Of a DNA stretch of 64,000 bases, positions 42,576 to 57,234 are shown in pieces. Position 1 is the stretch's first letter. The number at the start of each line of letters is the position of its first letter. The position numbers and the translations under genes were made by a program. Origin of the DNA: Pseudoxanthomonas beigongshangi (GTDB taxonomy: Bacteria > Pseudomonadota > Gammaproteobacteria > Xanthomonadales > Xanthomonadaceae); the NCBI RefSeq assembly GCF_016820515.1, contig NZ_JADHDV010000002.1, forward strand, positions 181,600 to 245,599, given 5' to 3'. A model generated the notes under the pieces. The model was not told the DNA's origin. It saw only the letters and a program-made list of their open reading frames with translations, and did no database searches.

Positions 42576-42851
42576 TCGGGTTCCGTAGTCTCAGGTTTTT
42601 CGAGCCGAAACCGGCCTGCCGGGACGGAGCCGGCAACGCTAGCGCGGGCGGGGTTTCAGGCAGGTTTTTACAACCTGCGGAGTGTATCACAGGCGGGACT
42701 TTTTCGCCCGTTTTTCAGCCCCGAAACAAGCAGTTAGCCGGTCATCCGATGGCTCGCGGAGGGCATCGCGCCCGAGGCCGCCGGAGCGCCCCTGTCCCTG
42801 CCCGGGGCTCCCCCTCTCCGGACGCCGGCAAATGCCACCGGGCCGGCCGGT
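42576..42851. other. Intergenic region upstream of gyrA
   Basis: No gene is seen. On the minus strand TACACT (42686-42681) is a possible -10 for gyrA with only a weak -35. A small inverted repeat CAGGTT/AACCTG (42661-42677) would lie in the 5' leader. The part nearest mtnA is GC-rich with no clear terminator. Confidence 0.4.
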
Positions 42852-43907
42852 TCAGCCGAAAGCGGCCCGCATCTTCGCCAGCGTCGGCTGCTCCACCACG
42901 CCCTTCTCGGTCACGATGGCGTCGATCAGGCTGGCGGGGGTCACGTCGAACACCGGGTTCCAGGCGGCGATGCCCTCGGCCACCGTGCGGACGCCGCCAA
43001 TGCCCAGCAATTCGCCGGGATCGCGTTCCTCGATTTCGATGGCGTCGCCGTCCGGCGTGGCCATGTCGACCGTGGACGACGGCGCCACCACCATGAAGCG
43101 CGCGCCGTGGTGGCGGGCGGCGATGGCGAGCTGGTAGGTACCGATCTTGTTGGCGGTGTCGCCGTTGGCGCAGATCCGATCCGCGCCCACCACGACCCAC
43201 TGCACCGCGCCGGTCTTCAGCAGGTGCGAGGCGGCCGAGTCGGCGATGAGGGTGGCCGGAATGCCGTCCTGCTGCAGTTCCCACGCGGTCAGCCGAGCGC
43301 CCTGCTGCCAGGGCCGGGTCTCGCCGGCGAACACGCGGCCAATCCGGCCCTGTGCCACGCCCGCGCGGATCACGCCAAGCGCGGTGCCGAACCCGGCGGT
43401 GGCCAGCGAACCGGTATTGCAGTGGGTCAGCACGCCGCTGCCCGCCGGGATCAGGGCCGCGCCGAGTTCACCCATGTGGCGGTTGGCGGCCAGATCCTCG
43501 TCGGCGATGGCCTGTGCCTCGCGTTCCAGCACCGCGCGCCAGTCCGCGCCCGTTCCATGCAGCGCCGCGCGCATGCGCGCCAGCGCCCAGGCCAGGTTGA
43601 CCGCGGTCGGGCGCGCCGCGTTGAGGCGTTGCAGCGCCGGTTCCAGCGCGGAGGCGGCCTGCGCGCCATCGGCAGCCTCGACCGCGCGCGCGGCCAGCAC
43701 CACGCCCCAGGCGGCGGAAATACCGATTGCCGGCGCGCCGCGCACGGCCAGCGCGTGGATGGCCGCGGCGACCTCGTCGCTGGTCGCGCAGGTCAGGTAT
43801 TCGACCACGAACGGCAGCTTGCGCTGGTCCAGCAGTTCCAGGGCGTCGCCGGTCCAGCGGATCGGACGGATGCGGTCGTAGCGGGCGTAGTCGAAGGCGT
43901 CGTTCAT
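42852..43907 (-). CDS. mtnA: S-methyl-5-thioribose-1-phosphate isomerase
   Basis: A 351-residue enzyme of methionine salvage that converts 5-methylthioribose-1-phosphate to methylthioribulose-1-phosphate. Family blocks are [14 protein letters not shown], the catalytic Cys in [17 protein letters not shown], and the catalytic Asp in [28 protein letters not shown] and [17 protein letters not shown] follow near the C-terminus. ATG 43907 ([11 protein letters not shown]) is the normal start; the in-frame upstream codons overlap the neighbouring terminator. Other mtn genes are not in the window. Confidence 0.95.
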   Translation of the reverse strand: MNDAFDYARYDRIRPIRWTGDALELLDQRKLPFVVEYLTCATSDEVAAAIHALAVRGAPAIGISAAWGVVLAARAVEAADGAQAASALEPALQRLNAARPTAVNLAWALARMRAALHGTGADWRAVLEREAQAIADEDLAANRHMGELGAALIPAGSGVLTHCNTGSLATAGFGTALGVIRAGVAQGRIGRVFAGETRPWQQGARLTAWELQQDGIPATLIADSAASHLLKTGAVQWVVVGADRICANGDTANKIGTYQLAIAARHHGARFMVVAPSSTVDMATPDGDAIEIEERDPGELLGIGGVRTVAEGIAAWNPVFDVTPASLIDAIVTEKGVVEQPTLAKMRAAFG

Positions 43908-43927
43908 CGCGCCATTGTAGCGGCCAG

Positions 43928-43957
43928 AAAAAAGCCCCGCGCATGGCGGGGCCTTTT
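43928..43957 (-). terminator. Intrinsic terminator of the DUF3011 gene
   Basis: GCCCCGC (43934-43940) pairs with GCGGGGC (43946-43952); on the minus strand the stem is followed by TTTTTT. It lies 44 bases past the DUF3011 stop. A shorter T-run on the plus side could make it bidirectional. Confidence 0.8.
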
Positions 43958-44000
43958 CCATGGGGATGTTCCCGTGGATATGTTCCTGCGAGGTCCGCCG

Positions 44001-44792
44001 TCACCAGACCCGGAACTCGGCGCGGCAGCCGCCGCTGACCCAGATGCCGCCGCGATCCCAGCCCCAGCTGCGTCCTTCGATGCACGGGGATTTGGAGATC
44101 TGCCGCTCCACCCGGGCGCCGCGCCGGACATGGGCGTCGCAATGGCGGGTGCGGTTGTCGTTGGAATCGCAGCGCACGATCTGGTTGTTGCCGCCCCAGT
44201 TGCCGCCATTTCCGCCGTTCCAGCCACCGCCGCCGCGACCGCCGACCGCGAACTCGGCGCGGCAGCCGCGCGAGACCCAGATCTGATCGCGCTCACGGCC
44301 CCAGTTGTAGCCCTCGACGCAACGGGTCTTGGAGATCTGCCGATGCAGGCGCACGTAGCCGCCGCGCGGAATCGCGCAGGTGCGGTGGCGATCGTCGTTG
44401 GAATCGCAGCGGACAATCTGGTCGCCGCCGTTTCCGTTCCAGCCTCCGCCATTCCAGCCACCACCGCCCCAACCGCCACCGCCGCGCGTGCGGAATTCGG
44501 CGCGGCAGCCGCCGGTGACCCAGATGCCGGAGCGATCCCAGCCCCAGTTGCGACCCTCGGTGCAGTAGGTCTTGGACAGCCCGCGAATCAGTTCGACGCC
44601 GCCGCGGGTATCGGCCTGGCAATGGCGGTACTTGGCGTCCTGGGACTCGCAGCGGACGACCTGCCCATAGCCATCCCCCGGGTAGCCATAGCCGCGATCC
44701 TGGGCCGTCGCCGTCGCGGCCACGGAGCCCAGGGACAGCAGGGACAACAGCGGCAACATCCGATGCATGACGCGGATCGTGGCGTGCTTCAT
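44001..44792 (-). CDS. Exported protein with three DUF3011 repeats
   Basis: A 263-residue exported protein. After a signal peptide (cleavage near ATATAQD) it has three copies of a DUF3011 unit of about 60 residues. Each unit reads VRC[DE]S.D...R.C, then RQISK..C.EG..WG..R..IWVS.GCRAEF. Four Cys per unit would form disulfides. Gly/Asn/Trp-rich linkers (GGGGWGGGGWNGGGWNG and similar) separate the units. Start 44792 (MKHATIR) follows GGAAG. The fold resembles lectin-like or lysozyme-inhibitor modules in size, but the function is unknown. It has its own terminator. Confidence 0.82.
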   Translation of the reverse strand: MKHATIRVMHRMLPLLSLLSLGSVAATATAQDRGYGYPGDGYGQVVRCESQDAKYRHCQADTRGGVELIRGLSKTYCTEGRNWGWDRSGIWVTGGCRAEFRTRGGGGWGGGGWNGGGWNGNGGDQIVRCDSNDDRHRTCAIPRGGYVRLHRQISKTRCVEGYNWGRERDQIWVSRGCRAEFAVGGRGGGGWNGGNGGNWGGNNQIVRCDSNDNRTRHCDAHVRRGARVERQISKSPCIEGRSWGWDRGGIWVSGGCRAEFRVW

Positions 44793-44903
44793 GGCGCGAT
44801 CTTCCGTGGGTGGTGTTGGTGGAGAATCTACCGGACCATCATGAATGTGAACCCAAGAAACCGTTTCCGTTTTTGGCGCTGCCAGAAGACGTTTGGCCGC
44901 CAC

Positions 44904-49169
<4,266 letters not shown>

Positions 49170-49201
49170 GTCGGATTCTCCGCCAGGGTTTGATCAGGGG
49201 T

Positions 49202-52200
49202 TCAGGCCGCGCCGGCCAGGCGCGCGGCTTCTTCCAGGTCCACCGACACCAGTCGGCTCACACCGGGCTCGCGCATGGTAACGCCACTGAGCTGGTGCGC
49301 GGCTTCCATGGTCGCCTTGTTGTGGCTGACGAACAGGAACTGCACCTTCTCGCTCATCTCCTTCACCATGTTGGTGAAGCGGCCGACGTTGGCCTCGTCC
49401 AGCGGCGCGTCCACTTCGTCCAGCAGGCAGAATGGCGCCGGATTGAGCTGGAAGATCGCGAACACCAACGCCACCGCGGTCATCGCCTTCTCGCCACCGG
49501 ACAGCAGCGAGATGTTGGACACGCGCTTGCCTGGCGGCCGCGCCATGATCGCCACGCCGGTGTCCAGCAGATCCTCGCCGGTCAGTTCAAGGTAGGCGTG
49601 GCCACCACCGAACAGGCGCGGATACAGCGCCTGCACGCCGGCATTGACCCGGTCGAAGGTGTCCTTGAAGCGGCCGCGGGTTTCGCGGTCGATCTTGCGG
49701 ATGGCGTCCTCCAGCGTTTCCAGCGCGGTGGTCAGGTCGACGTGCTGCGCTTCCAGGTACTCGGCGCGCTGGGAGGCCTCGCCGTACTCGTGGATGGCGG
49801 CCAGGTTGACCGGTTCCAGCCGGCGCATGCGCGAGTCGATCTGGGTGACGGCCTGCTCCCATTCGCGCGCGTCGGCCACTTCCGGCAGGGTGTTGATGAC
49901 GTCCTCGACGACGAAGCCGGCGGCGACAATCCCCTGCGACAGCTGCTCGGACTTCAGCGCCAGCGCCTGCTGGTCCAGCTTGCGCTGGGAGATCCGTTCG
50001 CGCTGGGCCAGTGCCGCCTCGTCGCGCTGGTGGCGGGTCTGCTCGTACTGGCGCAGTTCGTTGTCGATGCCTTCCAGCACCGAGCGCGCCTCGGCCAGCC
50101 GGCGATCGGCGTTGACACGCTCTTCCAGCGCCGCCTGGCGCTGGGCGTCCAGTTCCTGCACCGGCGAGTCGCCCTCGCTCAGCTGCAGGGTCAGTTCCTC
50201 CAGCCGCGAATCGAGCTGGCCGCGCTGGCCGCCCATCCGATCCAGCGCCTGGCTCAGGGAGATGATCTGGGTGCGCTGCGATTCCAGGGTCAGCGCCAGC
50301 GCATGGGTGGCGTCGCGCGATGCGCGCGCCGCCTCGCGGGCCAGATCGCGCGCCTCGACCAGTTGCCGGCGCTCGGATTCCAGGCCCTGCCGGGCCGATT
50401 CCAGATCGCCCATCGCGGTGACCGCTTCCTCCAGCCGCAGGCGCGCCTCGCGGGCCTGCTCGCGGCTGCCGTCCAGGGTTTCCACCAACTGGGCGATTTC
50501 CTGGTCGATCTTGTCGATGCGGTGGCGGGTGGATTCCACCCGTCCCTGTTGGCTCTGCAACTGGCCGGCCAGTTCGGACACGCCACGATGCGCCAGGTAC
50601 AGGGCGCGCTGCGCGTCCTCGCGCTGCTGCTCGGCGGCCAGCAACTGGTCGCGCAGGTTGGCCAGGCGTTCTTCGAGTTCGGCCTCGCGGGTCTGCAGCG
50701 TTTCGATCTCGGCGCGCAGACCCTGGATTTCCCGCTCGCGCAACAATGCACCCTGCTTGGCCGCGCCGGAACGCAGCACCCGCACCCAGCCGGCGCCGAG
50801 GCGCTCGCCGCTGCGGGTGATCACCGAATCGCCGTCGCCCAGCTGCGACTGCAGGCGGCGCGCTTCGGCCAGATCCTCGGCCACGTGCAGGCGCGCCAGC
50901 AGACGGCGCACCGCCGCCGGTCCCTGCACCCGCGCCGCCAGCGAGGTCGGCGCGACGTTGAAGTCGGCCTGTTCGTCGGACACTAGCGCGATGCGGCCTT
51001 CGCCGAGTTCGCCCAGGGCGTCCACCAGCGATTCCGGCGCATCCACCAGCACGCCTTCGATGAGTTGTCCGAGCGCGCCCTCGACGGCGTTTTCCCAGCC
51101 CGGCTCGACGGTCAGGCGCTCGCCCACGCGCGCCGCCGAATCCAGCCCGCGTGCCTTGAGCCAGCTCATCGCCGCGCCCTGCTCCTGGCCCAGCGCGGCA
51201 TGCTGCAATGTCTCCAGCGAGGACAGCCGGCCACGGGCTTCCTGCGCGCGCTTGCGCACTTCCGACAGTTCGGTCTGCGAAGCACGCTGCTGCTCCTGCA
51301 CGCCCGCCGCCGACTGCTTGCGCGACTCGACCTGCTCGGTCAGCGACTCCAGCGATTCCTTCTGGGTGTCGTGCTGGATCTGCAATTGCTCGAAGGCTTC
51401 GGCCAGCGCGTCCAGATCCAGTCCGGCGCGCTCGGCGGCCAGGTTCTCGCGGCGGCGTTCGGTTTCCAGCGCCTGGCGATCCAGATAATCGACGCGGGTG
51501 CGCTCGACCTCGCCGGCGCGCGCGGCCTCGGCCGATTCGCGCGAATGGGTTTCCCAGCGCTGCTGCCAGTCCGACAGGCGCGCTTCGGCGTCGCGCAGGG
51601 CGTCCTGCTTGAACAGGTCTTCTTCCTGCAACTGCGCCAGCCGGGGTTCGGCCTCGTCCACGCTCTCGCGCAGGACGTTGAGCTTGGTCTCGTCACCGCT
51701 GATGTGCTGGCCCAATTCCAGCAACGCGTTGTGGGCTTCGTCGCGCGCCTTCTTCAGGCGTTCGGCCAGATCATGCTGGTGCTGCATCTGCTGTTCCAGC
51801 CGGGCCAGCGTGCTGCCGACCTGGTAGACCTCGCCCTGGGCCTTGTTGAGGCTCTCGGCGGCTTCCTCGCGGCGCAGGCGATCGGTTTCGATGTTGCGCT
51901 CGGCCTCGCGCTGCTCGGCGATCAACTGCTGCAGGCGGGTTTCTTCCTGCGACAGCTTCTCGCGCAGGCCCTGCAACTGCACGTCGAGTCCGCGGAACTC
52001 CAGCGCCTTCCACTCGGCGTCCTTCACCCGGCGCTCTTCCTGCAGGGCCTGGTACTGCTCGGCCTGCCTGGCCTGGCGCTTGAGGTGTTCCAGCTGCTTG
52101 CCGATTTCCTCGCGCAGATCGTTCAGGCGATCCAGGTTTTCGCGGGTATGGCGGATGCGGGTCTCGGTTTCCTTGCGGCGTTCCTTGTACTTGGAGATGC

Positions 52201-52705
52201 CGGCGGCTTCCTCCAGGTAGACGCGCAGATCCTCGGGCCGGGCCTCGATGATCTGGCTGATCATGCCCTGCTCGATGATCGAGTAGCTGCGCGGCCCCAG
52301 GCCGGTGCCGAGGAACAGGTCGGTGATGTCGCGGCGGCGGCACTTGGTGCCGTTGAGGTAGTAGTTGCTCTGGCCGTCGCGGCTGACCTGGCGCTTGACC
52401 GATATTTCGTTGAACGCGGCGAATTCGCCGGCGATGGTGTGATCGCTATTGTCGAAGATCAGTTCGACGGTCGCCTGCGACACCGGCTTGCGCGCCGAGC
52501 TGCCGGAAAAGATCACGTCAGTCAGCGAGTCGCCGCGCAGGCGGCTGGCGGAACTCTCGCCCATCACCCAGCGGACCGCATCGATGATGTTGGATTTGCC
52601 GCAACCGTTGGGACCGACCACGCCGGTCATGTTGGTGGGCAGGTGCAACGTGGTCGGATCGACGAAGGACTTGAAACCGGACAGCTTGATGGTCGAAAGG
52701 CGCAT
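49202..52705 (-). CDS. smc: Chromosome partition protein SMC
   Basis: A 1167-residue SMC ATPase that compacts and separates chromosomes as a dimer with ScpA/ScpB. The N-terminal head has Walker A GPNGCGKS (residues 31-38). Long coiled-coil arms flank a hinge near residues 500-620 (AALGQEQGAAMSW to QLGDGDSVITR). The C-terminal head has the signature LLSGGEKAMTAVAL and Walker B FCLLDEVDAPLDEANV. ATG 52705 (MRLSTIKLSGFKSFVD) is the family start. An AT-rich stretch upstream (about 52780-52850) may hold the promoter. Confidence 0.97.
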   Translation of the reverse strand: MRLSTIKLSGFKSFVDPTTLHLPTNMTGVVGPNGCGKSNIIDAVRWVMGESSASRLRGDSLTDVIFSGSSARKPVSQATVELIFDNSDHTIAGEFAAFNEISVKRQVSRDGQSNYYLNGTKCRRRDITDLFLGTGLGPRSYSIIEQGMISQIIEARPEDLRVYLEEAAGISKYKERRKETETRIRHTRENLDRLNDLREEIGKQLEHLKRQARQAEQYQALQEERRVKDAEWKALEFRGLDVQLQGLREKLSQEETRLQQLIAEQREAERNIETDRLRREEAAESLNKAQGEVYQVGSTLARLEQQMQHQHDLAERLKKARDEAHNALLELGQHISGDETKLNVLRESVDEAEPRLAQLQEEDLFKQDALRDAEARLSDWQQRWETHSRESAEAARAGEVERTRVDYLDRQALETERRRENLAAERAGLDLDALAEAFEQLQIQHDTQKESLESLTEQVESRKQSAAGVQEQQRASQTELSEVRKRAQEARGRLSSLETLQHAALGQEQGAAMSWLKARGLDSAARVGERLTVEPGWENAVEGALGQLIEGVLVDAPESLVDALGELGEGRIALVSDEQADFNVAPTSLAARVQGPAAVRRLLARLHVAEDLAEARRLQSQLGDGDSVITRSGERLGAGWVRVLRSGAAKQGALLREREIQGLRAEIETLQTREAELEERLANLRDQLLAAEQQREDAQRALYLAHRGVSELAGQLQSQQGRVESTRHRIDKIDQEIAQLVETLDGSREQAREARLRLEEAVTAMGDLESARQGLESERRQLVEARDLAREAARASRDATHALALTLESQRTQIISLSQALDRMGGQRGQLDSRLEELTLQLSEGDSPVQELDAQRQAALEERVNADRRLAEARSVLEGIDNELRQYEQTRHQRDEAALAQRERISQRKLDQQALALKSEQLSQGIVAAGFVVEDVINTLPEVADAREWEQAVTQIDSRMRRLEPVNLAAIHEYGEASQRAEYLEAQHVDLTTALETLEDAIRKIDRETRGRFKDTFDRVNAGVQALYPRLFGGGHAYLELTGEDLLDTGVAIMARPPGKRVSNISLLSGGEKAMTAVALVFAIFQLNPAPFCLLDEVDAPLDEANVGRFTNMVKEMSEKVQFLFVSHNKATMEAAHQLSGVTMREPGVSRLVSVDLEEAARLAGAA

Positions 52706-52880
52706 GCGGCGATGGTTTTCCGGGCATCGCGACCGGCCGGCCGGTGCGCTGCCAAATTGTTGGACTGGATGAGGTTGAATCGCCAAATAATTGATTTATA
52801 TGGCAATCCAATACTGCTCTTGCGGCATTGACCGATGAGTATAACGGGCGCCGGCCCGGCGCGGGACCGCCCGCCCCCGG
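52706..52880. promoter_or_regulatory. AT-rich promoter region of smc
   Basis: The gap between smc and the DUF748 gene contains the least GC-rich stretch nearby (52780-52850). On the minus strand TATACT, TATAAA and TATTTG occur as possible -10 boxes, with TTGGAT as a possible -35 sixteen bases before TATTTG. No gene or terminator is evident. Confidence 0.35.
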
Positions 52881-55784
52881 CTACTCCAGGCCCAGCTCCA
52901 GCCGCGCGCCGCCCTCGTGCGCCGCCGGTCCCTTGGCGCCATCGATGAACACCCGGGTGGGATCCACCTCGCCGCCGGCCAGCAACGCATCCTGGACGGC
53001 GTTGGCGCGGGCGCGTCCCAGCGCGGCCAGTTCGTCGTCGCCGGGCCGGTACCGGGGCAGCAGCGCCTGGCGCAGCCAGGCCACCTCGGCCGTCTGGCGC
53101 GCGGCCTTGCGTGCCTTGCGATCCAGTTCGTCCTGGTCAGCCTCCCGCCCGGCCTCCTCGGCCGCCTCCGGGATGTCCGGCTTGCGTCCCAGTTGCTGCC
53201 GGTACAGCGCCTCCAGCAGATCCCGCTGCTCCCCGGCCTCCAGCGCCGCGACCGCGACCGGCTCGCCCTCGCGCCGGCCCAGCATCGCCGCGTCCAGCCG
53301 CTGCCCGGCAATCGCCTCGGCCTCGCCCTCCAGGGCGGTGCCGGCCGGAATGTCCAGCCGCAGCGCCGGGCGTTCCACCAACGCCTTGGCCAACGCGCCC
53401 AGGCTGGTGCGCGCGGGTTCGCCCAGTTCGCTGGAGCCGGCGGCGAAATCGACGTAGCGTGCCTGTTCCGCGCCCTTGAACAGCGAGCCGATGAAATCGA
53501 ACGGCGCGGTCACCGCCTTGACCAGGATGTTCTTCAGGATCTGCCAGACGATCGGCCACACCCGGAAGCTGGGATCGTCCAGCGAGCCGTTCACCGGCAA
53601 ATCCAGGTCGATCACGCCCTGGCGGTTCTTCAGCAGCGAGGTCGCCAACCGGATGGGCAGCGAGACCTTTTCCTGGCTGTCGGTCGCCTCGCCCCACTCC
53701 AGCTGATCCAGCACGACATGGTGGGCCGCCTGCAATTTGCGATGGTCGATCTGGTAATGCAGTTCGGTGCTGAGCTTGCCCTTGGCGATGGCGTAGCCGG
53801 CGAAGCGTCCGGAGTACGGATTGAAGATGGGCAGATCGATGTTGCGGAAGCTCATCTTCAAATCGGTGCGCTCGTCGTAGGCGAACGGGTTGAGCGTGCC
53901 GGAGATCTCCACCGGCGAGTAGCGGTTGACCACCTGCCCGTGCAGATCCACGCGGGCCTGCGCCGAGGGCGCGGTGGACAGCCCGCGGATATGGCCGCGC
54001 AGGGCGGCGATGTCGGCGCGGAAGCCGGGATCCATGGAGGCATCGGCGAACGCCATGGTGCCGTTTTCCAATTGCAGATCGTCCAGCTTGACCGCCATCG
54101 CCGGTCCCGACGATGACGCCGGCGCCCGGCTGGCGAACAGCCGGCTGAGGTTGACGGTGCGATCCGGCTCCACCGCCACGATGGCGAACGGCTTGCGCAT
54201 GACGACCCGGGCGATCTGCAGGCGATCCGGCGCCTGCGCATAGCGCAGGCCGCCGATATCCATCCGCTCCCAGGCCACCACCTGCCGCTTGCTTGCCCGC
54301 TCCAGCAGCGAGAAGCCGTCGATGCGGCCTTCGCCATTGAAGGCCAGGGCCGCGCCGCGCTTTCCGTCCCCCGGCAGGGTCAGTTCGCCGTTCGCGCCGA
54401 GGGTGCCCGAGCGCAATTCCACGGCGGGGAAATCCGGCAGGTAGGCCAGCACGTCGCGCAGCGGCAGGCCGGTCAGATCCAGTTGCAGGCGCCCGGCCAC
54501 GGTGGCGGGTACCACTTCGCCCTGCACGGCCAGCCGGGTCTTGCCGTTGACGGTGGCCGACGCCGCTATCGGCAATGGCTTGTCCAGATCCAGGCTGACC
54601 CCGCGGGTGCTGGCGGTCAGCGCCTGCAGGTGGAAGCGGCTGGCCGGCCGGACGGCGCGGTCCTGCACATCGACCTCGGCGTCCTCCAGCGCCACTTCGC
54701 CCAGATTGAACCGCCAGGCCGGGCCCGGCGTCGTGGCGGCGGGCGCGGAAGCGGCTTCCGGCGTCGACGGGAACAAGCGCATCAGGCTGATCGCGCCGTT
54801 GGCCTCGCGGGTCAGCGCGGTCCGCAAGCCGCCCACCCGCAGGCGATCGGCGGCGACCTCGCGCTTGCCGAGCGAGAAACGGGCGCCGGCCAGCGCGATC
54901 TCGCCCAGGGTGGCCGCGTTCCTGGTTTCGCCGCGCACGCGCACGCCCACTCCGCTGGCCTGCGCGCGGGACAGCGCCGCTTCCAGCAACGTGCCCGCCG
55001 AGGTGCCGGCGGCGAAGCGGTAGCGGCCGGCCACATCGAAGCGGCCGCCATGGACTTCGAACGGCAGCGCCTCGCTGAGGAAGGCGTAGGCGGTGTCGAC
55101 CTGGAGATTGGCCGCGCCCAGTTCGCCGTCTGAGGCGAACGGCCGCAACGAGAGTTGCCCGCGCCAGTCGAAGCGTTCGCCCTGATCGCCAGTGGCGGCC
55201 AGTTGGAATCCACCGCCCTTGCCGTTGCCCTGCGCGGTGCGGAAATCGCGCAGTTCGAACTGGATCGGCGCCAGCCGCTTGCTGGGCTGCAGGCGCCGGC
55301 TGTGATCGGCGAAATCGATTGCCCCGTCGGCCACCACGAGATGCGCGATCAGCACGTCCGGCGGCGGACCGTCGTCCTTCGAAGGAGGAACCAGGTCGGC
55401 CAGGTTGAGCGAACCATCGGCGCGCACCAGCGCCTGCGCGTAGGGCCCGTCCAGGGTCACTTCGCGGAAGGTCCAGGCCCCCTTCCACAGGGACGAGACC
55501 TGGAAATCGATGACCGCCCGGCGCAGCGCGACCAGCGGCTTCTGCCCCGCCGTCGCCGCAGGCTCTTGTATCGCCAGCGCGGTGGCCTCGGCGCGGAAGG
55601 TGAAGGGGTTGAATCGCAGGTCGCCCAGGCTCAGCGACTTGCCCAGTTCCTCGCGGACATAGTCGGTGGCCTCGGCGCGGGCGAAGCGCGGCAGCCACCA
55701 GAAGCCCGCCAGCGCATACAGCCCCACCACCAGCAACGGCAGGACGATGACCCAAAGCAGTCGACGACGGATCCAGCCCAGCAT
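52881..55784 (-). CDS. DUF748 (AsmA-like) envelope protein
   Basis: A 967-residue protein with one N-terminal membrane anchor (about residues 8-30, LLWVIVLPLLVVGLYALAGF), then a long beta-rich periplasmic region of the DUF748/AsmA-like type. Internal blocks such as LGDLRFNPFTFRAEATAL recur in related form along it. The C-terminal part (FAAGSSELGEPARTSLGALA and ARANAVQDALLAGGEVDPTRVFI) resembles an OmpA-like tail. AsmA-clan proteins are thought to bridge the periplasm and move phospholipids to the outer membrane; that role here is inference. ATG 55784 follows AAGGAG. Confidence 0.88.
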   Translation of the reverse strand: MLGWIRRRLLWVIVLPLLVVGLYALAGFWWLPRFARAEATDYVREELGKSLSLGDLRFNPFTFRAEATALAIQEPAATAGQKPLVALRRAVIDFQVSSLWKGAWTFREVTLDGPYAQALVRADGSLNLADLVPPSKDDGPPPDVLIAHLVVADGAIDFADHSRRLQPSKRLAPIQFELRDFRTAQGNGKGGGFQLAATGDQGERFDWRGQLSLRPFASDGELGAANLQVDTAYAFLSEALPFEVHGGRFDVAGRYRFAAGTSAGTLLEAALSRAQASGVGVRVRGETRNAATLGEIALAGARFSLGKREVAADRLRVGGLRTALTREANGAISLMRLFPSTPEAASAPAATTPGPAWRFNLGEVALEDAEVDVQDRAVRPASRFHLQALTASTRGVSLDLDKPLPIAASATVNGKTRLAVQGEVVPATVAGRLQLDLTGLPLRDVLAYLPDFPAVELRSGTLGANGELTLPGDGKRGAALAFNGEGRIDGFSLLERASKRQVVAWERMDIGGLRYAQAPDRLQIARVVMRKPFAIVAVEPDRTVNLSRLFASRAPASSSGPAMAVKLDDLQLENGTMAFADASMDPGFRADIAALRGHIRGLSTAPSAQARVDLHGQVVNRYSPVEISGTLNPFAYDERTDLKMSFRNIDLPIFNPYSGRFAGYAIAKGKLSTELHYQIDHRKLQAAHHVVLDQLEWGEATDSQEKVSLPIRLATSLLKNRQGVIDLDLPVNGSLDDPSFRVWPIVWQILKNILVKAVTAPFDFIGSLFKGAEQARYVDFAAGSSELGEPARTSLGALAKALVERPALRLDIPAGTALEGEAEAIAGQRLDAAMLGRREGEPVAVAALEAGEQRDLLEALYRQQLGRKPDIPEAAEEAGREADQDELDRKARKAARQTAEVAWLRQALLPRYRPGDDELAALGRARANAVQDALLAGGEVDPTRVFIDGAKGPAAHEGGARLELGLE

Positions 55785-56004
55785 GACCTGCTCCTTGGAA
55801 GGCGCCCGCCTCCGCACCGGCCCTTTGCCGGTCGGAGCGGAACGAATGGGGCCCGGAGGACCGCCCGATGGTCGGAACAATCACCTTAGCCTGCCCGCCG
55901 GCCGGCGCGCCAGCGCCACGCGGGCGCACGTCCGCCGATGGCCTGTTAGGATCGGGGAGTTTGTTTGCGACACCCTTTCCCCCTCACCAACTGGTCACAC
56001 CGCC

Positions 56005-57207
56005 GTGTCTCTTTTTGCATCCGTCGAACTGGTTCCGGGCGATCCGATCCTGGGCATGACCGAGGCCTACAACGCCGATTCCCGCCCCGGCAAGGTCAAT
56101 CTGGGCGTTGGCATCTACTACGACGAACAGGGCCGCATTCCCCTGCTCGATTCCGTCCGCGAGATCGAACAGGCCCTGGCCGCGGACGCCAAACCGCGCG
56201 GCTACCTCCCCATCGACGGCCTGCCGGGCTACAACCTGGCGACCCAGAAACTGCTGTTCGGCGCCGGTTCCACCGCGCTGGAAGCCGGCCGCGTGGTCAC
56301 CGCGCAGACCATCGGCGGCAGCGGCGCCCTGCGCATCGGCGCCGACTTCCTGAAGCGCGCGCTGCCGCAGGCGAAGATCGCCATCAGCAACCCGAGTTGG
56401 GAAAACCATCGCGTGGTGTTCGGCACCGCCGGTTTCGAGGTCAGCGATTACCGCTACTACGACCCGGCCACCCATGGCCTGGATTTCGCCGGCATGCTGG
56501 CCGACCTCGGCGCGCTGGAACCGGGCACGGTGGTCCTGCTGCACGCCTGCTGCCACAACCCGACCGGCGTCGACCTGACCGCCACGCAGTGGGCGCAGGT
56601 GGTGGAACTGGTGAAGGAACGCGGCCTGCTGCCCTTCATCGACATCGCTTACCAGGGTTTCGACCAGGGCACCGACGCCGACGCCACCGCGATCCGCCTG
56701 TTCGCCGATTCCGGCATCCCGGCGTTCGTGGTCGCCAGTTCGTATTCCAAATCGTTCTCGCTGTATGGCGAGCGCGTGGGCGCGCTGTCGATCGTCTCGG
56801 CCGACCGCGACGAGGCCAAGCGCGTGCAGTCGCACATCAAGCGCACCATCCGTTCCAACTACTCCAGTCCCGCCACCCACGGTGGCGCGCTGGTGTCCGG
56901 CGTGCTCGGCAGCGACGAACTGCGCGCGCGCTGGGAGAAGGAACTGGGCGGCATGCGCGAGCGCATCCACACCCTGCGCGCCGGGCTGGTGTCCAAGCTG
57001 GCGGCGCTGGGCGCGCCGGAGTTCGGCTTCATCCAGCAGCAGGCCGGCATGTTCTCGTACTCCGGCCTGAGCAAGGCCCAGGTCGACCGCCTGCGCGAGG
57101 AATACGCGATCTACGCCATCGGCACCGGCCGCATCTGCGTGGCCGCGCTCAACAGCCAGAACATCGACAAGGTGGCCGAAGCGGTCTATGCGGTGAGCCG
57201 CGGCTGA
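56005..57207 (+). CDS. Aromatic/aspartate aminotransferase
   Basis: A 400-residue PLP enzyme of aminotransferase class Ia (AspC/TyrB). It starts at GTG 56005 (VSLFASVELVPGDPILGM), the usual N-terminus. NLGVGIYYDEQGR and GYLPIDGLPGYN follow. The PLP Lys lies in SSYSKSFSLYGERVG near residue 250. RSNYSSPATHGG and the C-terminal GRICVAALN with substrate-binding Arg complete the site. The sequence looks closer to TyrB-type enzymes, but substrate preference between aromatic and aspartate cannot be fixed. It is a single-gene unit with a strong terminator. Confidence 0.93.
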   Translation: MSLFASVELVPGDPILGMTEAYNADSRPGKVNLGVGIYYDEQGRIPLLDSVREIEQALAADAKPRGYLPIDGLPGYNLATQKLLFGAGSTALEAGRVVTAQTIGGSGALRIGADFLKRALPQAKIAISNPSWENHRVVFGTAGFEVSDYRYYDPATHGLDFAGMLADLGALEPGTVVLLHACCHNPTGVDLTATQWAQVVELVKERGLLPFIDIAYQGFDQGTDADATAIRLFADSGIPAFVVASSYSKSFSLYGERVGALSIVSADRDEAKRVQSHIKRTIRSNYSSPATHGGALVSGVLGSDELRARWEKELGGMRERIHTLRAGLVSKLAALGAPEFGFIQQQAGMFSYSGLSKAQVDRLREEYAIYAIGTGRICVAALNSQNIDKVAEAVYAVSRG

Positions 57208-57234
57208 GTCTGCGTTCCTCCGCGGTCTGTCTGG

